Shown: positions 1 to 5,176 of the stretch, piece after piece | Layout: every line of letters begins with the position of its first letter | Position numbering within the stretch: the first letter of the stretch is position 1 | Origin: Candidatus Thorarchaeota archaeon MP8T_1 | Lineage (GTDB): Archaea; Asgardarchaeota; Thorarchaeia; Thorarchaeales; Thorarchaeaceae | Direction: 5' to 3' | NCBI GenBank assembly: GCA_002825465.1 | Contig: PJER01000120.1 | Coordinates: 1 to 6,391, forward strand | DNA length: 6,391 nt | The notes under the pieces: generated by a model | What the model saw: only the letters and a program-made list of their open reading frames with translations | Told to the model about the DNA's origin: nothing | Database searches by the model: none | Translations under genes and position numbers: made by a program

Positions 1-590
1 ATATGACGTATCCAATCGAGATCGTGGCAAGATTTAGTGAGCAACATGAATGAGGATTCTTTCTCATTTCTCCAGTTTCCTCTCACAAATGAATGTGCTT
101 GATGCCAAAACCCGACAGGCTCAAGATGTTGGATACTAATGATATCACCAATTATGCCTGATTCGATTAGCCCCTTCAGTATCTGTGTATATTTTGTATA
201 CCTGAGAACATGTCCAACTGCGAATAGGACCTTCTTATCGAGGACAGTCTTTGTTATGTCTCGACAGTCTTTTTCATCAACGGCCATTGGCTTCTCTAGG
301 AGGATGTGATATCCTTTCTTGGCAAATGCAATTGCAGGGTCTCGATGCATATGATCTTGAGTTGTGATTATTGCCACATCTGCAAATCTGTCACGCTTCG
401 CTAAACTTTTCCAATCCTCGAAGACATTCTCTTCCGGTATATCATATTCTTGCGCCATTTTTTCTCGATAGAAATCACGTGGTTCAGCCACGCCAACGAT
501 TTTGGCCTTGTCTGGATGTTCCTTTGCATATGACGCATAAACGAATCCTCTATCTCCTGCACCTGCAATAATAATTTCAACTGGTTTCAT
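1..590 (-). CDS. Gfo/Idh/MocA-family NAD(P)-dependent oxidoreductase, N-terminal part
   Basis: The gene is partial: 196 codons are visible and its 3' end lies beyond the left edge. The first ~120 residues form a Rossmann fold. A short first strand leads into the dinucleotide-binding loop GAGDRG (residues 10-15). An acidic residue ends the second strand (VAEPRD, Glu36). The family motif EKP is at 99-101, in LLEKPMAV. The visible part of the second domain includes GHVLRYTKY (~126-134), RGNWRNEKESS (~170-180) and TKSCHDLDW (185-193); Lys186, His189 and Asp190 match the catalytic Lys and His/Asp positions of this superfamily. Such enzymes oxidise or reduce sugars, inositols or related polyols in the cytoplasm; the substrate cannot be read here. 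The start is supported by GAGGGGTG just upstream and by the Rossmann strand beginning at once. It is divergent from the TIM-barrel gene at 786, and the two could share a sugar pathway. Confidence 0.93.
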   Translation of the reverse strand, partial: MKPVEIIIAGAGDRGFVYASYAKEHPDKAKIVGVAEPRDFYREKMAQEYDIPEENVFEDWKSLAKRDRFADVAIITTQDHMHRDPAIAFAKKGYHILLEKPMAVDEKDCRDITKTVLDKKVLFAVGHVLRYTKYTQILKGLIESGIIGDIISIQHLEPVGFWHQAHSFVRGNWRNEKESSFMLLTKSCHDLDWIRH

Positions 591-785
591 GCGCACCCCT
601 CTTTCGATGTGGTTTGCTGTCTATGAGCTAGTCCTACATTTCAATGTATACTTTGATTCAAAGAACTTGATGTTGGTGAAATGAATCTTTTGTAGTCATG
701 CAAAATAAATGAGGTGCCAGGAGTCAATTTCCACCACCAAGTCTACTTAGTCAAGCTCATAAGAATCCACGAAATATCTAATTCT
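591..785. other. Divergent intergenic region
   Basis: This ~195-base gap separates the two divergent sugar-metabolism-type genes and should hold both promoters. No convincing BRE/TATA pair stands out. Weak AT-rich candidates are CAAAATAAAT at 701-710 for the plus strand and TATACATT (642-649, read on the minus strand) for the oxidoreductase. A longer reading of the plus-strand gene from a GTG at 714 would use the last 72 bases as coding sequence, but those 24 residues do not resemble the start of a TIM barrel. Confidence 0.4.
594..601 (-). promoter_or_regulatory. Shine-Dalgarno for the oxidoreductase
   Basis: Read on the minus strand, GAGGGGTG sits 3 bases before the ATG at 590. It is close to the archaeal GGAGGTGA consensus and supports that start. 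Confidence 0.6.
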
Positions 786-1631
786 ATGCAATTTCCTACG
801 CGACGAGCATACCATACAGTGTACGATACCTCACTGGCTGAATCGATCAGATATGCTGCTGAGAATGATTGGAATGGTATAGTCCCTGATTTAGGTGTCC
901 CGTTATTTTCTCCTGAGAAAATAGCCTCTAGAGAACGGAGCATGCTGCGAGAGCTATCTGATGAGTTTTCAATCGAATGGGGATTTCATGCGCCTGGTGA
1001 TGATGTGAGTCTCTTGTCAACCTATCCCCCAGTCAGAAGTGGAGTAATAGCATACTTTAAGCAAATCATCAATCTTGCAAGGGAACTCAGCGCAGCACCA
1101 ACAAATATGGTAATACATGCCGGAGTTCCACCAAGCTTTAGAAAAGCAGGCAACCACCCCATTGATGGCTTTAGTCAACAATACCAGTCAGTCTATGCTC
1201 AGGTTCTTCGCGAGAATCTATCTGATCTTCTTACGCACGCTCGACCACAGGTCAAATTGGTTATTGAAAATGTCAATTGGACACCACTTGTTCGCGAGGT
1301 AATTGAGCATCTTATTCCCCAAGGTCTAAAGTTGTGTCTTGACATACCCAAGCTCTATGGCTTGGATTTGAAAATAAGAGAGTCTGATTGGAGTCTATTT
1401 CAAAGATATAAGGGATCCATCGAAGTTGTTCACATTCATGATGTCATTCCGCAGATTGGGAGCCATCAGGTAGTAGGGAATGGACTTATCGACTTCCAAG
1501 AGACGTTGGCTTTTCTCAGCAAGCTTTCAGCAAAGCCTCAGTATGTGTTTGAAGTACGACCAAGAGAAGAGGCTCATAGAAGTCTGACTAATATTGGTCA
1601 AATCATGAAGATCTTCAACTATAGCTTATAG
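786..1631 (+). CDS. Sugar phosphate isomerase/epimerase-like TIM-barrel protein
   Basis: This 281-residue cytoplasmic protein of the xylose isomerase-like / AP endonuclease 2 superfamily has the usual length for the family. Alternating strands and helices carry the expected metal-site residues at strand ends: His68 in GFHAPGDD, His111 in VIHAG, Glu161 in VIENVNW, Asp186 in LCLDIP, His216/His218 in VHIHD, His227 with GNGLIDF (the family's H-x-x-G-x-G-x-I-D-F signature) and Glu256 in FEVRP. Members isomerise or epimerise sugars or polyol derivatives with a divalent metal; some are endonucleases. The substrate is unknown. I chose the ATG at 786 because MQFPTRRAYH leads directly into the first strand. 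There is no Shine-Dalgarno before it, so the gene may be leaderless or start at the GTG at 714. The first-strand sequence is atypical, and the His often found after the LD strand is absent. It ends 6 bases from a convergent microprotein gene. Confidence 0.85.
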   Translation: MQFPTRRAYHTVYDTSLAESIRYAAENDWNGIVPDLGVPLFSPEKIASRERSMLRELSDEFSIEWGFHAPGDDVSLLSTYPPVRSGVIAYFKQIINLARELSAAPTNMVIHAGVPPSFRKAGNHPIDGFSQQYQSVYAQVLRENLSDLLTHARPQVKLVIENVNWTPLVREVIEHLIPQGLKLCLDIPKLYGLDLKIRESDWSLFQRYKGSIEVVHIHDVIPQIGSHQVVGNGLIDFQETLAFLSKLSAKPQYVFEVRPREEAHRSLTNIGQIMKIFNYSL

Positions 1632-1632
1632 T
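1618..1632. repeat. Short inverted repeat at convergent gene ends
   Basis: ACTATA-GCT-TATAGT is a perfect 6-bp stem with a 3-base loop. It overlaps the stop codon of the TIM-barrel gene and lies 6 bases from the end of the minus-strand operon. It could help terminate transcription from either side, but no T-run follows in either direction, so a terminator role is speculative. Confidence 0.25.
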
Positions 1633-1637
1633 ATTTC

Positions 1638-1730
1638 CTAAAGCAAAACAGAGCCAATCAAATAGAGTACTAATAACACAACGAAACCCACAATCAGTAT
1701 TATCAATCCAGCTATAGTTTTCCAGTTCAT
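1638..1730 (-). CDS. 30-aa single-helix membrane microprotein
   Basis: This very short gene lies at the 3' end of the bPH_2 operon, 13 bases after the preceding stop. It encodes a short polar start, MNWKTIAG, then an almost uninterrupted hydrophobic run (residues 6-30, rich in Ile, Leu and Val, with Gly8, Gly15 and Gly26) ending at the stop. This is the pattern of a single transmembrane helix with little cytosolic sequence. A near-perfect Shine-Dalgarno, GGAGATGA, sits 6 bases before its ATG. That spacing and the hydrophobicity are the case for a real gene. The ATG at 1738-1740 within that signal opens a competing frame without hydrophobic character and is less likely. Function is unknown. 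From context it may bind or stabilise the neighbouring membrane proteins. Its stop falls 6 bases from the convergent TIM-barrel gene. Confidence 0.68.
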   Translation of the reverse strand: MNWKTIAGLIILIVGFVVLLVLYLIGSVLL

Positions 1731-1736
1731 TATCAG

Positions 1737-1744
1737 TCATCTCC
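1737..1744 (-). promoter_or_regulatory. Shine-Dalgarno of the 30-aa microprotein
   Basis: On the minus strand GGAGATGA overlaps the last base of the upstream stop codon and lies 6 bases before the microprotein ATG. It is the main evidence that this tiny frame is translated, and it implies coupling to the upstream gene. Confidence 0.65.
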
Positions 1745-2505
1745 TATGTCGCTTCATGCTCTCTCAAGGCATCACGAATCTCTAGAAATGCATCAAGCGT
1801 TTCTCTTGTGAAGATACGCTTCTTAAGTCGTACTTGGCTTGGTGTTAGAGTTATTGGGGCTTTTCTACCAAACATTCGCATCTCTCGCAGTATGAAGTCC
1901 CGTAGTTCTTCATGGAATTTTATACCTTCAATCTTTTCCTCAGCTTCTGATTTTAGTTTGTCAATAATGAGTGAGATGAGTCCAGTCGGTTGGACTGCTG
2001 TGGAACCACCTGCGGTTTCAATCAAGACTGTTCCAATGCCAAACAATCGATCAAAGACCCCTTTGCGTGTTCGAACATTTACAATAGTTCTGAAGGGGAC
2101 ATGTTTCTTTGTGATATTGATAATTCCTTTTCGAACATAGACCTCCGGCATCGCATCACCTGACCATGCCAGAACTGTATACTCAATTTTCTTCACATAT
2201 ATGAATGTGTACAGTGATCCTATAATGAAAAATATCATGGCCGTTGAAACATAAATCAGACTGGTTGTTTCCCATCCGATTATGGTCAAAATCTCTATTG
2301 GTGCTGATAGAGCTAAGATGATTTCTAAGAAGGTCGGGTCAGTAAATCCGATAAAGAGTAGATATAGTGCAAACCAGATGAACACTAGAATTATTCCAAC
2401 CTTGGTCATTTTCTTGTAGATGAATACATTGATTGGCTGGAATACTCTCCCGCTTGATACCTGGTCCAGTGGTGGTCTTATCACTCTCTCCTCGTCACGG
2501 GTCAT
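1744..2505 (-). CDS. bPH_2-domain membrane protein, divergent copy
   Basis: This 253-residue protein is the last and most divergent of four paralogues. The N-terminus carries the shared motif (VIRPPLDQV.SGRVFQP, residues 8-24). Hydrophobic helices follow at ~35-54 and ~80-104, with a third hydrophobic stretch at ~58-77, so two or three membrane passes are possible. The PH-fold domain runs from ~105 to ~205. It has the bPH_2 hallmarks KKHVPFRTI (133-141), DRLFGIGTV (152-160) and IETAG (162-166). Where the paralogues have a short Gly loop, this copy has a longer stretch including GLISLIIDKLKSEAEEK. It lacks the DPYVTGTEVV segment of the other three but keeps the C-terminal helix (LDAFLEIRDALRE). 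The PH domain probably lies on the cytosolic face. Ligand and function are unknown. It starts 12 bases after the preceding gene. Confidence 0.87.
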   Translation of the reverse strand: MTRDEERVIRPPLDQVSSGRVFQPINVFIYKKMTKVGIILVFIWFALYLLFIGFTDPTFLEIILALSAPIEILTIIGWETTSLIYVSTAMIFFIIGSLYTFIYVKKIEYTVLAWSGDAMPEVYVRKGIINITKKHVPFRTIVNVRTRKGVFDRLFGIGTVLIETAGGSTAVQPTGLISLIIDKLKSEAEEKIEGIKFHEELRDFILREMRMFGRKAPITLTPSQVRLKKRIFTRETLDAFLEIRDALREHEAT

Positions 2506-2517
2506 AGGGTACCAACC

Positions 2518-3240
2518 TCACTCTCGCTCTCTTCTCAACAAGTCTCGTATCTCTCGCAGGACCTGCAAGATTTCGTCTTCAAGATTTTCCTCCACTATTA
2601 CTGTCTGGTCTTCTTCAGGTAGTACAACCTCCGTTCCAGTGACATAGGGATCCTTGAACTTCCGTAGCTCTCTCAGTATGAAGTCCCGTAGTTCTTCATA
2701 AAATGTGATTCCTTCGAGTTTCTCCTCTGCTGATGTGGTAGCACCAGAGTACCCCGCTGTTTCGATTTCGACAGAGCCAATTCTGAATAATCTATCAAAG
2801 AGTCCAGCTCTGCTGGAAATATTTGTTATTGTGCGAAATGGGACATGCTTTCGTGTTATGTTGATGATTCCTTTCTTCACAAAAATCTCAGGCATTGTTT
2901 CTCCAGATTGAGCGATCACTGAATATTCAATGGACCTAAGATAGAATGGTACTATAATGACTCCGGGAATCAACCAGATTGCTGTTAACACCCAGTACCA
3001 GATATTTATCGTCAACCACCAATACTGGAAAAATGCTGAGGTGTTCACAGTTGTTCCTGTAAAATAATCGACGAGCCAGAGTGATAGGGCAAAGGATCCG
3101 AAGAGGACTACCCAGATCATCACTGCTGTAAAGACTCCGATAAACCACATCTTATTTCGAAAAGCTTTGGAAGGTCTAAACACCTTGCCACTTGCTACAT
3201 TTTCCACTGGCGGTTTGATTACTTTTCCTTCTCCTGCCAT
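2518..3240 (-). CDS. bPH_2-domain membrane protein (paralogue 3)
   Basis: This is a 240-residue paralogue. Its cytosolic N-terminus has the shared motif VIKPPVENVASGKVFRPS (7-24). Transmembrane helices lie at ~33-58 and ~82-101, separated by a polar loop. The PH-fold domain starts at ~102 (RSIEYSVI). It includes RKHVPFRTI (130-138), DRLFRIGSV (149-157; an Arg replaces the Gly seen in the other copies) and IETAGYSG. The loop after GYSG is short (ATTSAEEKLEG), lacking the Gly/Pro repeat of its two upstream relatives. A conserved tail follows: YEELRDFILRELRKFKDPYV, TGTEVVLP, an acidic linker and a final charged helix (LEDEILQVLREIRDLLRRE). GGAGGAG inside the end of the upstream gene serves as Shine-Dalgarno. 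Only 2 bases separate the two genes, so translation is probably coupled. The family is known as membrane-anchored PH-fold proteins (DUF304/YdbS type); this copy's ligand is unknown. Confidence 0.9.
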   Translation of the reverse strand: MAGEGKVIKPPVENVASGKVFRPSKAFRNKMWFIGVFTAVMIWVVLFGSFALSLWLVDYFTGTTVNTSAFFQYWWLTINIWYWVLTAIWLIPGVIIVPFYLRSIEYSVIAQSGETMPEIFVKKGIINITRKHVPFRTITNISSRAGLFDRLFRIGSVEIETAGYSGATTSAEEKLEGITFYEELRDFILRELRKFKDPYVTGTEVVLPEEDQTVIVEENLEDEILQVLREIRDLLRRERE

Positions 3241-3242
3241 CT

Positions 3243-4007
3243 CTAGCTCTCCTCCCTATCTAATTTCTTATCAATGCGTTCTAACACATTTCTAATCTCA
3301 TGCAAGGTTATTAGTATCTCATCATCTAGGCTATCATTCAATCTAGGAACTGGTTCATCTCTGGGTAGAACGACTTCTGTTCCTGTAACGTAGGGGTCTC
3401 TGAATCTTCTCAGTTCCTGTAGAATAAAGTCCCTGACTTCTTCGTAGAAGGTTATCCCCTCTAGTTTCTCCTCAGGTCCAGTCTGACCGCCAGGCCCTCC
3501 CGAGTATCCCGCAGTCTGAATCTCGACCGTACCAATACCGAAAAGTCTGTCTGCAGGGCCGGCTCTCGATGAAATGTTTGTTATAGTTCTGAATGGAACA
3601 TGCTTTCTAGTCACATTGATTAATCCCTTTTTGACGTATATTTCAGGCATTACCGTTCCCGATTTCGAGATGACGCTGTATTCAATAGTCCTGATATACA
3701 ATGGAATACCAACCATAACAGGTAGCCACCAGAATACTAACGAAATTGCATACCAGAAGTTGAGAATTGGGAATACATCAAAGAAAATCGCGAAGAATGT
3801 CGCCCAAGGCTCATTTTGATCCATCATATGAATCCAAGCACCTAATATGAGCATTCCAATAGATAGCATCCAGAAGACAATTGCTACAAATGTTGTAGTG
3901 AACCACTCTTTGTAGTAGAATCTAGTATCTGGAGTAAAGACTTTACCTCTCGTCACATCTTCCATTGGTGGTCTTATGACCACGCTTCTGCCACTTTTTT
4001 CAGACAT
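3243..4007 (-). CDS. bPH_2-domain membrane protein (paralogue 2)
   Basis: This is a 254-residue paralogue with the shared N-terminal motif VIRPPMEDVTRGKVFTP (10-26). Helices lie at ~36-58 and ~84-105. The bPH_2 domain starts at ~106, with RKHVPFRTI (134-142), DRLFGIGTV (153-161), IQTAGYSG and a Gly/Pro loop GGPGGQTGPEEKLEG. The conserved tail (FYEEVRDFILQELRRFRDPYV and TGTEVVLP) leads to a C-terminal helix, DDEILITLHEIRNVLERIDKKL, slightly longer and more lysine-rich than in its neighbours and perhaps a coiled-coil or docking element. GGAGTGGTG upstream supports the ATG. The gene follows the 27-aa microprotein by 12 bases. It is closest in architecture to the gene at 4450-5175 (same Gly/Pro loop), so this pair probably arose by duplication and the others diverged from it. 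Function is unknown. Confidence 0.9.
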   Translation of the reverse strand: MSEKSGRSVVIRPPMEDVTRGKVFTPDTRFYYKEWFTTTFVAIVFWMLSIGMLILGAWIHMMDQNEPWATFFAIFFDVFPILNFWYAISLVFWWLPVMVGIPLYIRTIEYSVISKSGTVMPEIYVKKGLINVTRKHVPFRTITNISSRAGPADRLFGIGTVEIQTAGYSGGPGGQTGPEEKLEGITFYEEVRDFILQELRRFRDPYVTGTEVVLPRDEPVPRLNDSLDDEILITLHEIRNVLERIDKKLDREES

Positions 4008-4019
4008 CTAACACCACTC

Positions 4020-4103
4020 CTATAATAGGAAAAGAAAGATGAGGAAGAGGTTTAATGCTATAACAAGTGCTATTGATTTGCCAATTAGTCTTGATGCACT
4101 CAT
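4020..4103 (-). CDS. 27-aa single-helix membrane microprotein
   Basis: This tiny gene lies inside the operon, directly ahead of a bPH_2 gene. The peptide starts MSASRLIGKS (two basic residues), then residues 11-27 are hydrophobic apart from Asn18 (IALVIALNLFLIFLFLL) and run to the stop. This is one transmembrane helix with its positive end at the N-terminus, predicting an N-in orientation. A strong Shine-Dalgarno, GGAAGGTGG, lies 8 bases upstream, and the stop codon is 12 bases before the next gene's ATG. The mid-helix Asn could mediate helix-helix contacts. It shares only general form with the 30-aa microprotein at the operon end. Function is unknown; a structural or regulatory subunit of the bPH_2 membrane assembly is a reasonable guess. 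A short hydrophobic frame could be chance, but Shine-Dalgarno, spacing and composition agree. Confidence 0.68.
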   Translation of the reverse strand: MSASRLIGKSIALVIALNLFLIFLFLL

Positions 4104-4226
4104 TGCTACTGCCACCTTCCCTTTTTGCGTGTTTCAAAGTATGTTTCTTTCATCCTCATCTTTGGGTTTCCCCCTTACATCACTTATTTACATGACAGTT
4201 CATTGGTTGTCCAATGTTTCCTGTCA
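4104..4226 (-). other. Intra-operon gap
   Basis: This is the only sizeable gap in the operon (~120 bases), between the 68-aa gene and the 27-aa microprotein. It holds two very short frames (15 and 17 codons) that I do not accept as genes. I see no clear TATA box, hairpin or T-run. It could be a leader for the downstream half of the operon or a decayed small gene. Confidence 0.4.
4112..4120 (-). promoter_or_regulatory. Shine-Dalgarno of the 27-aa microprotein
   Basis: Minus-strand GGAAGGTGG lies 8 bases before the ATG at 4103. It is among the strongest such signals in the operon and marks the small frame as translated. Confidence 0.6.
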
Positions 4227-4433
4227 TTAGTTCACCTCATTGTTGAGCCTATGGTTCTTAGAACGGCTCAATGATTCCTTACCAGCTAGGCCTGCTAAAA
4301 AGAACGGCCAGCCGATTATTCCAATTCCCCAGAAGTACGAAATTCCAGTCACTGCTTCAATTATCTCAAGTACAAGGAGAATGGATCCAATGATGAAAAA
4401 TCCGTCATAGAGCATCTTTTTTGAATAGTTCAT
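4227..4433 (-). CDS. 68-aa small membrane protein, two transmembrane helices
   Basis: I do not recognise the family. The peptide starts MNYSKKMLYDG. Hydrophobic helix 1 spans ~12-30 (FFIIGSILLVLEIIEAVTG) and helix 2 spans ~33-49 (YFWGIGIIGWPFFLAGLAG). The tail is short and basic/polar (SRSKNHRLNNEVN). The two helices form a hairpin with both ends probably cytosolic, since Lys residues flank helix 1 and Arg/Lys/His follow helix 2. Glu24 and Glu27 near the end of helix 1 are unusual in a membrane segment. I chose the ATG at 4431-4433 because the longer reading would extend into the upstream bPH_2 gene, and GAGG in GAGAGAGGAA lies 9 bases ahead of this ATG. It is separated from the upstream gene by 16 bases, so it belongs to the same operon. 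Function is unknown; a partner of the bPH_2 proteins is likely. Confidence 0.75.
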   Translation of the reverse strand: MNYSKKMLYDGFFIIGSILLVLEIIEAVTGISYFWGIGIIGWPFFLAGLAGKESLSRSKNHRLNNEVN

Positions 4434-4449
4434 TTCATTGTTCCTCTCT

Positions 4450-5175
4450 CTATAGTTTCGTCCTGAGAATTTCCCTGATGTCATGAAGTGCAATTAAAAT
4501 CTCGTCATCTAGAGATCCCTCAATACTTGGGACAGCTGCGTCACGTGGGAAGACCACCTCAGTGCCAGTTGTATAAGGATCTCTGAATCTCCTGAGTTCG
4601 CCTAGGACAAATCGTGTCAGAGCCTCATAGGACTTGATTCCTTCCAGTTTCTCTTCGGGACCTGATTGTCCTCCTGGACCACCTGAGTATCCCGCGGTCT
4701 GGATCTCTACATTACCAATACCAAAAAGCCTGTCAATCACGCCAGCTCTGGATGAGATGTTTGTGATTGTTCTGAATGGTACGTGTTTCTTGGTTATGTT
4801 GACGATTCCCTTGCGAACATAAATCTCCGGAGATGCCTCTCCAGTTTCCGAAATCACTGAATACTCAATGGAGTTAACATAGACTGGAATACCTATCAAT
4901 GCAGGAATTAACCAGACCAGTTCTCCGACAATTGTCCAATAGTTCACAACATTCAACCATTGGCTGACAAAGAGTGCATGACTCCATCCCTCATCCAATG
5001 ATATCAAGTATGACACACCGTAAACAAGTCCAATGACCGTAAACCAAGTTACCATGGCTACCATTACGGCAGTGAACCAGTACTTACTCCGCAAGGCCTT
5101 TGATGGCCTGAACGTCTTTCCACTAGTTATACTTTCTATTGCTGGAAAATACCCAGCTGCTACTTCCTCGTTCAT
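4450..5175 (-). CDS. bPH_2-domain membrane protein (paralogue 1)
   Basis: This is a 241-residue paralogue, first of the four in transcription order. The N-terminal motif is a variant (YFPAIESITSGKTFRPS, 9-25), without the PP pair of the others. Helices lie at ~32-58 and ~77-100. The bPH_2 domain starts at ~101 (NSIEYSVI), with KKHVPFRTI (129-137), DRLFGIGNV (148-156), IQTAGYSG and a Gly/Pro loop GGPGGQSGPEEKLEG (165-179). A tail with DPYTTGTEVVFP and the C-terminal helix DDEILIALHDIREIL follows. I chose the ATG at 5175 rather than the upstream one at 5238: GAGGGTGA lies 5 bases ahead, the start is 1 base after the previous stop, and the longer version would add 21 residues overlapping that gene with no counterpart in the paralogues. 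Tight coupling to the putative regulator suggests they work in one response. The ligand is unknown. Confidence 0.9.
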   Translation of the reverse strand: MNEEVAAGYFPAIESITSGKTFRPSKALRSKYWFTAVMVAMVTWFTVIGLVYGVSYLISLDEGWSHALFVSQWLNVVNYWTIVGELVWLIPALIGIPVYVNSIEYSVISETGEASPEIYVRKGIVNITKKHVPFRTITNISSRAGVIDRLFGIGNVEIQTAGYSGGPGGQSGPEEKLEGIKSYEALTRFVLGELRRFRDPYTTGTEVVFPRDAAVPSIEGSLDDEILIALHDIREILRTKL

Positions 5176-5176
5176 T

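Noticed and set aside
371..571. 66-codon plus-strand frame opposite the oxidoreductase
   Set aside because: It is antisense to a clear Gfo/Idh/MocA coding sequence with all the family motifs, so it is a shadow.
714..785. Upstream extension of the TIM-barrel gene from a GTG
   Set aside because: The 24 added residues do not resemble the family N-terminus. The first barrel strand begins at the ATG at 786. Kept only as an alternative start.
4106..4159. 17-codon basic frame ending 2 bases before the 27-aa microprotein
   Set aside because: It has no well-placed Shine-Dalgarno and no membrane character. Its end merely overlaps the microprotein's ribosome site.
4180..4227. 15-codon frame overlapping the stop of the 68-aa gene (TAATG), with GAGGTGA upstream
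   Set aside because: The signal and overlap look good, but the peptide is tiny, polar and featureless. The GAGGTGA also encodes the last residues of the upstream gene. Without conservation data I cannot call it a gene.
5119..5137. Possible transmembrane helix in the 218-aa protein near residues 121-134 (actual DNA lies at about 5432-5473)
   Set aside because: The segment is short and interrupted, with aromatic and charged flanks (NVYIVF, VIIWYEH), and fits a pair of beta strands better. The protein is treated as soluble.
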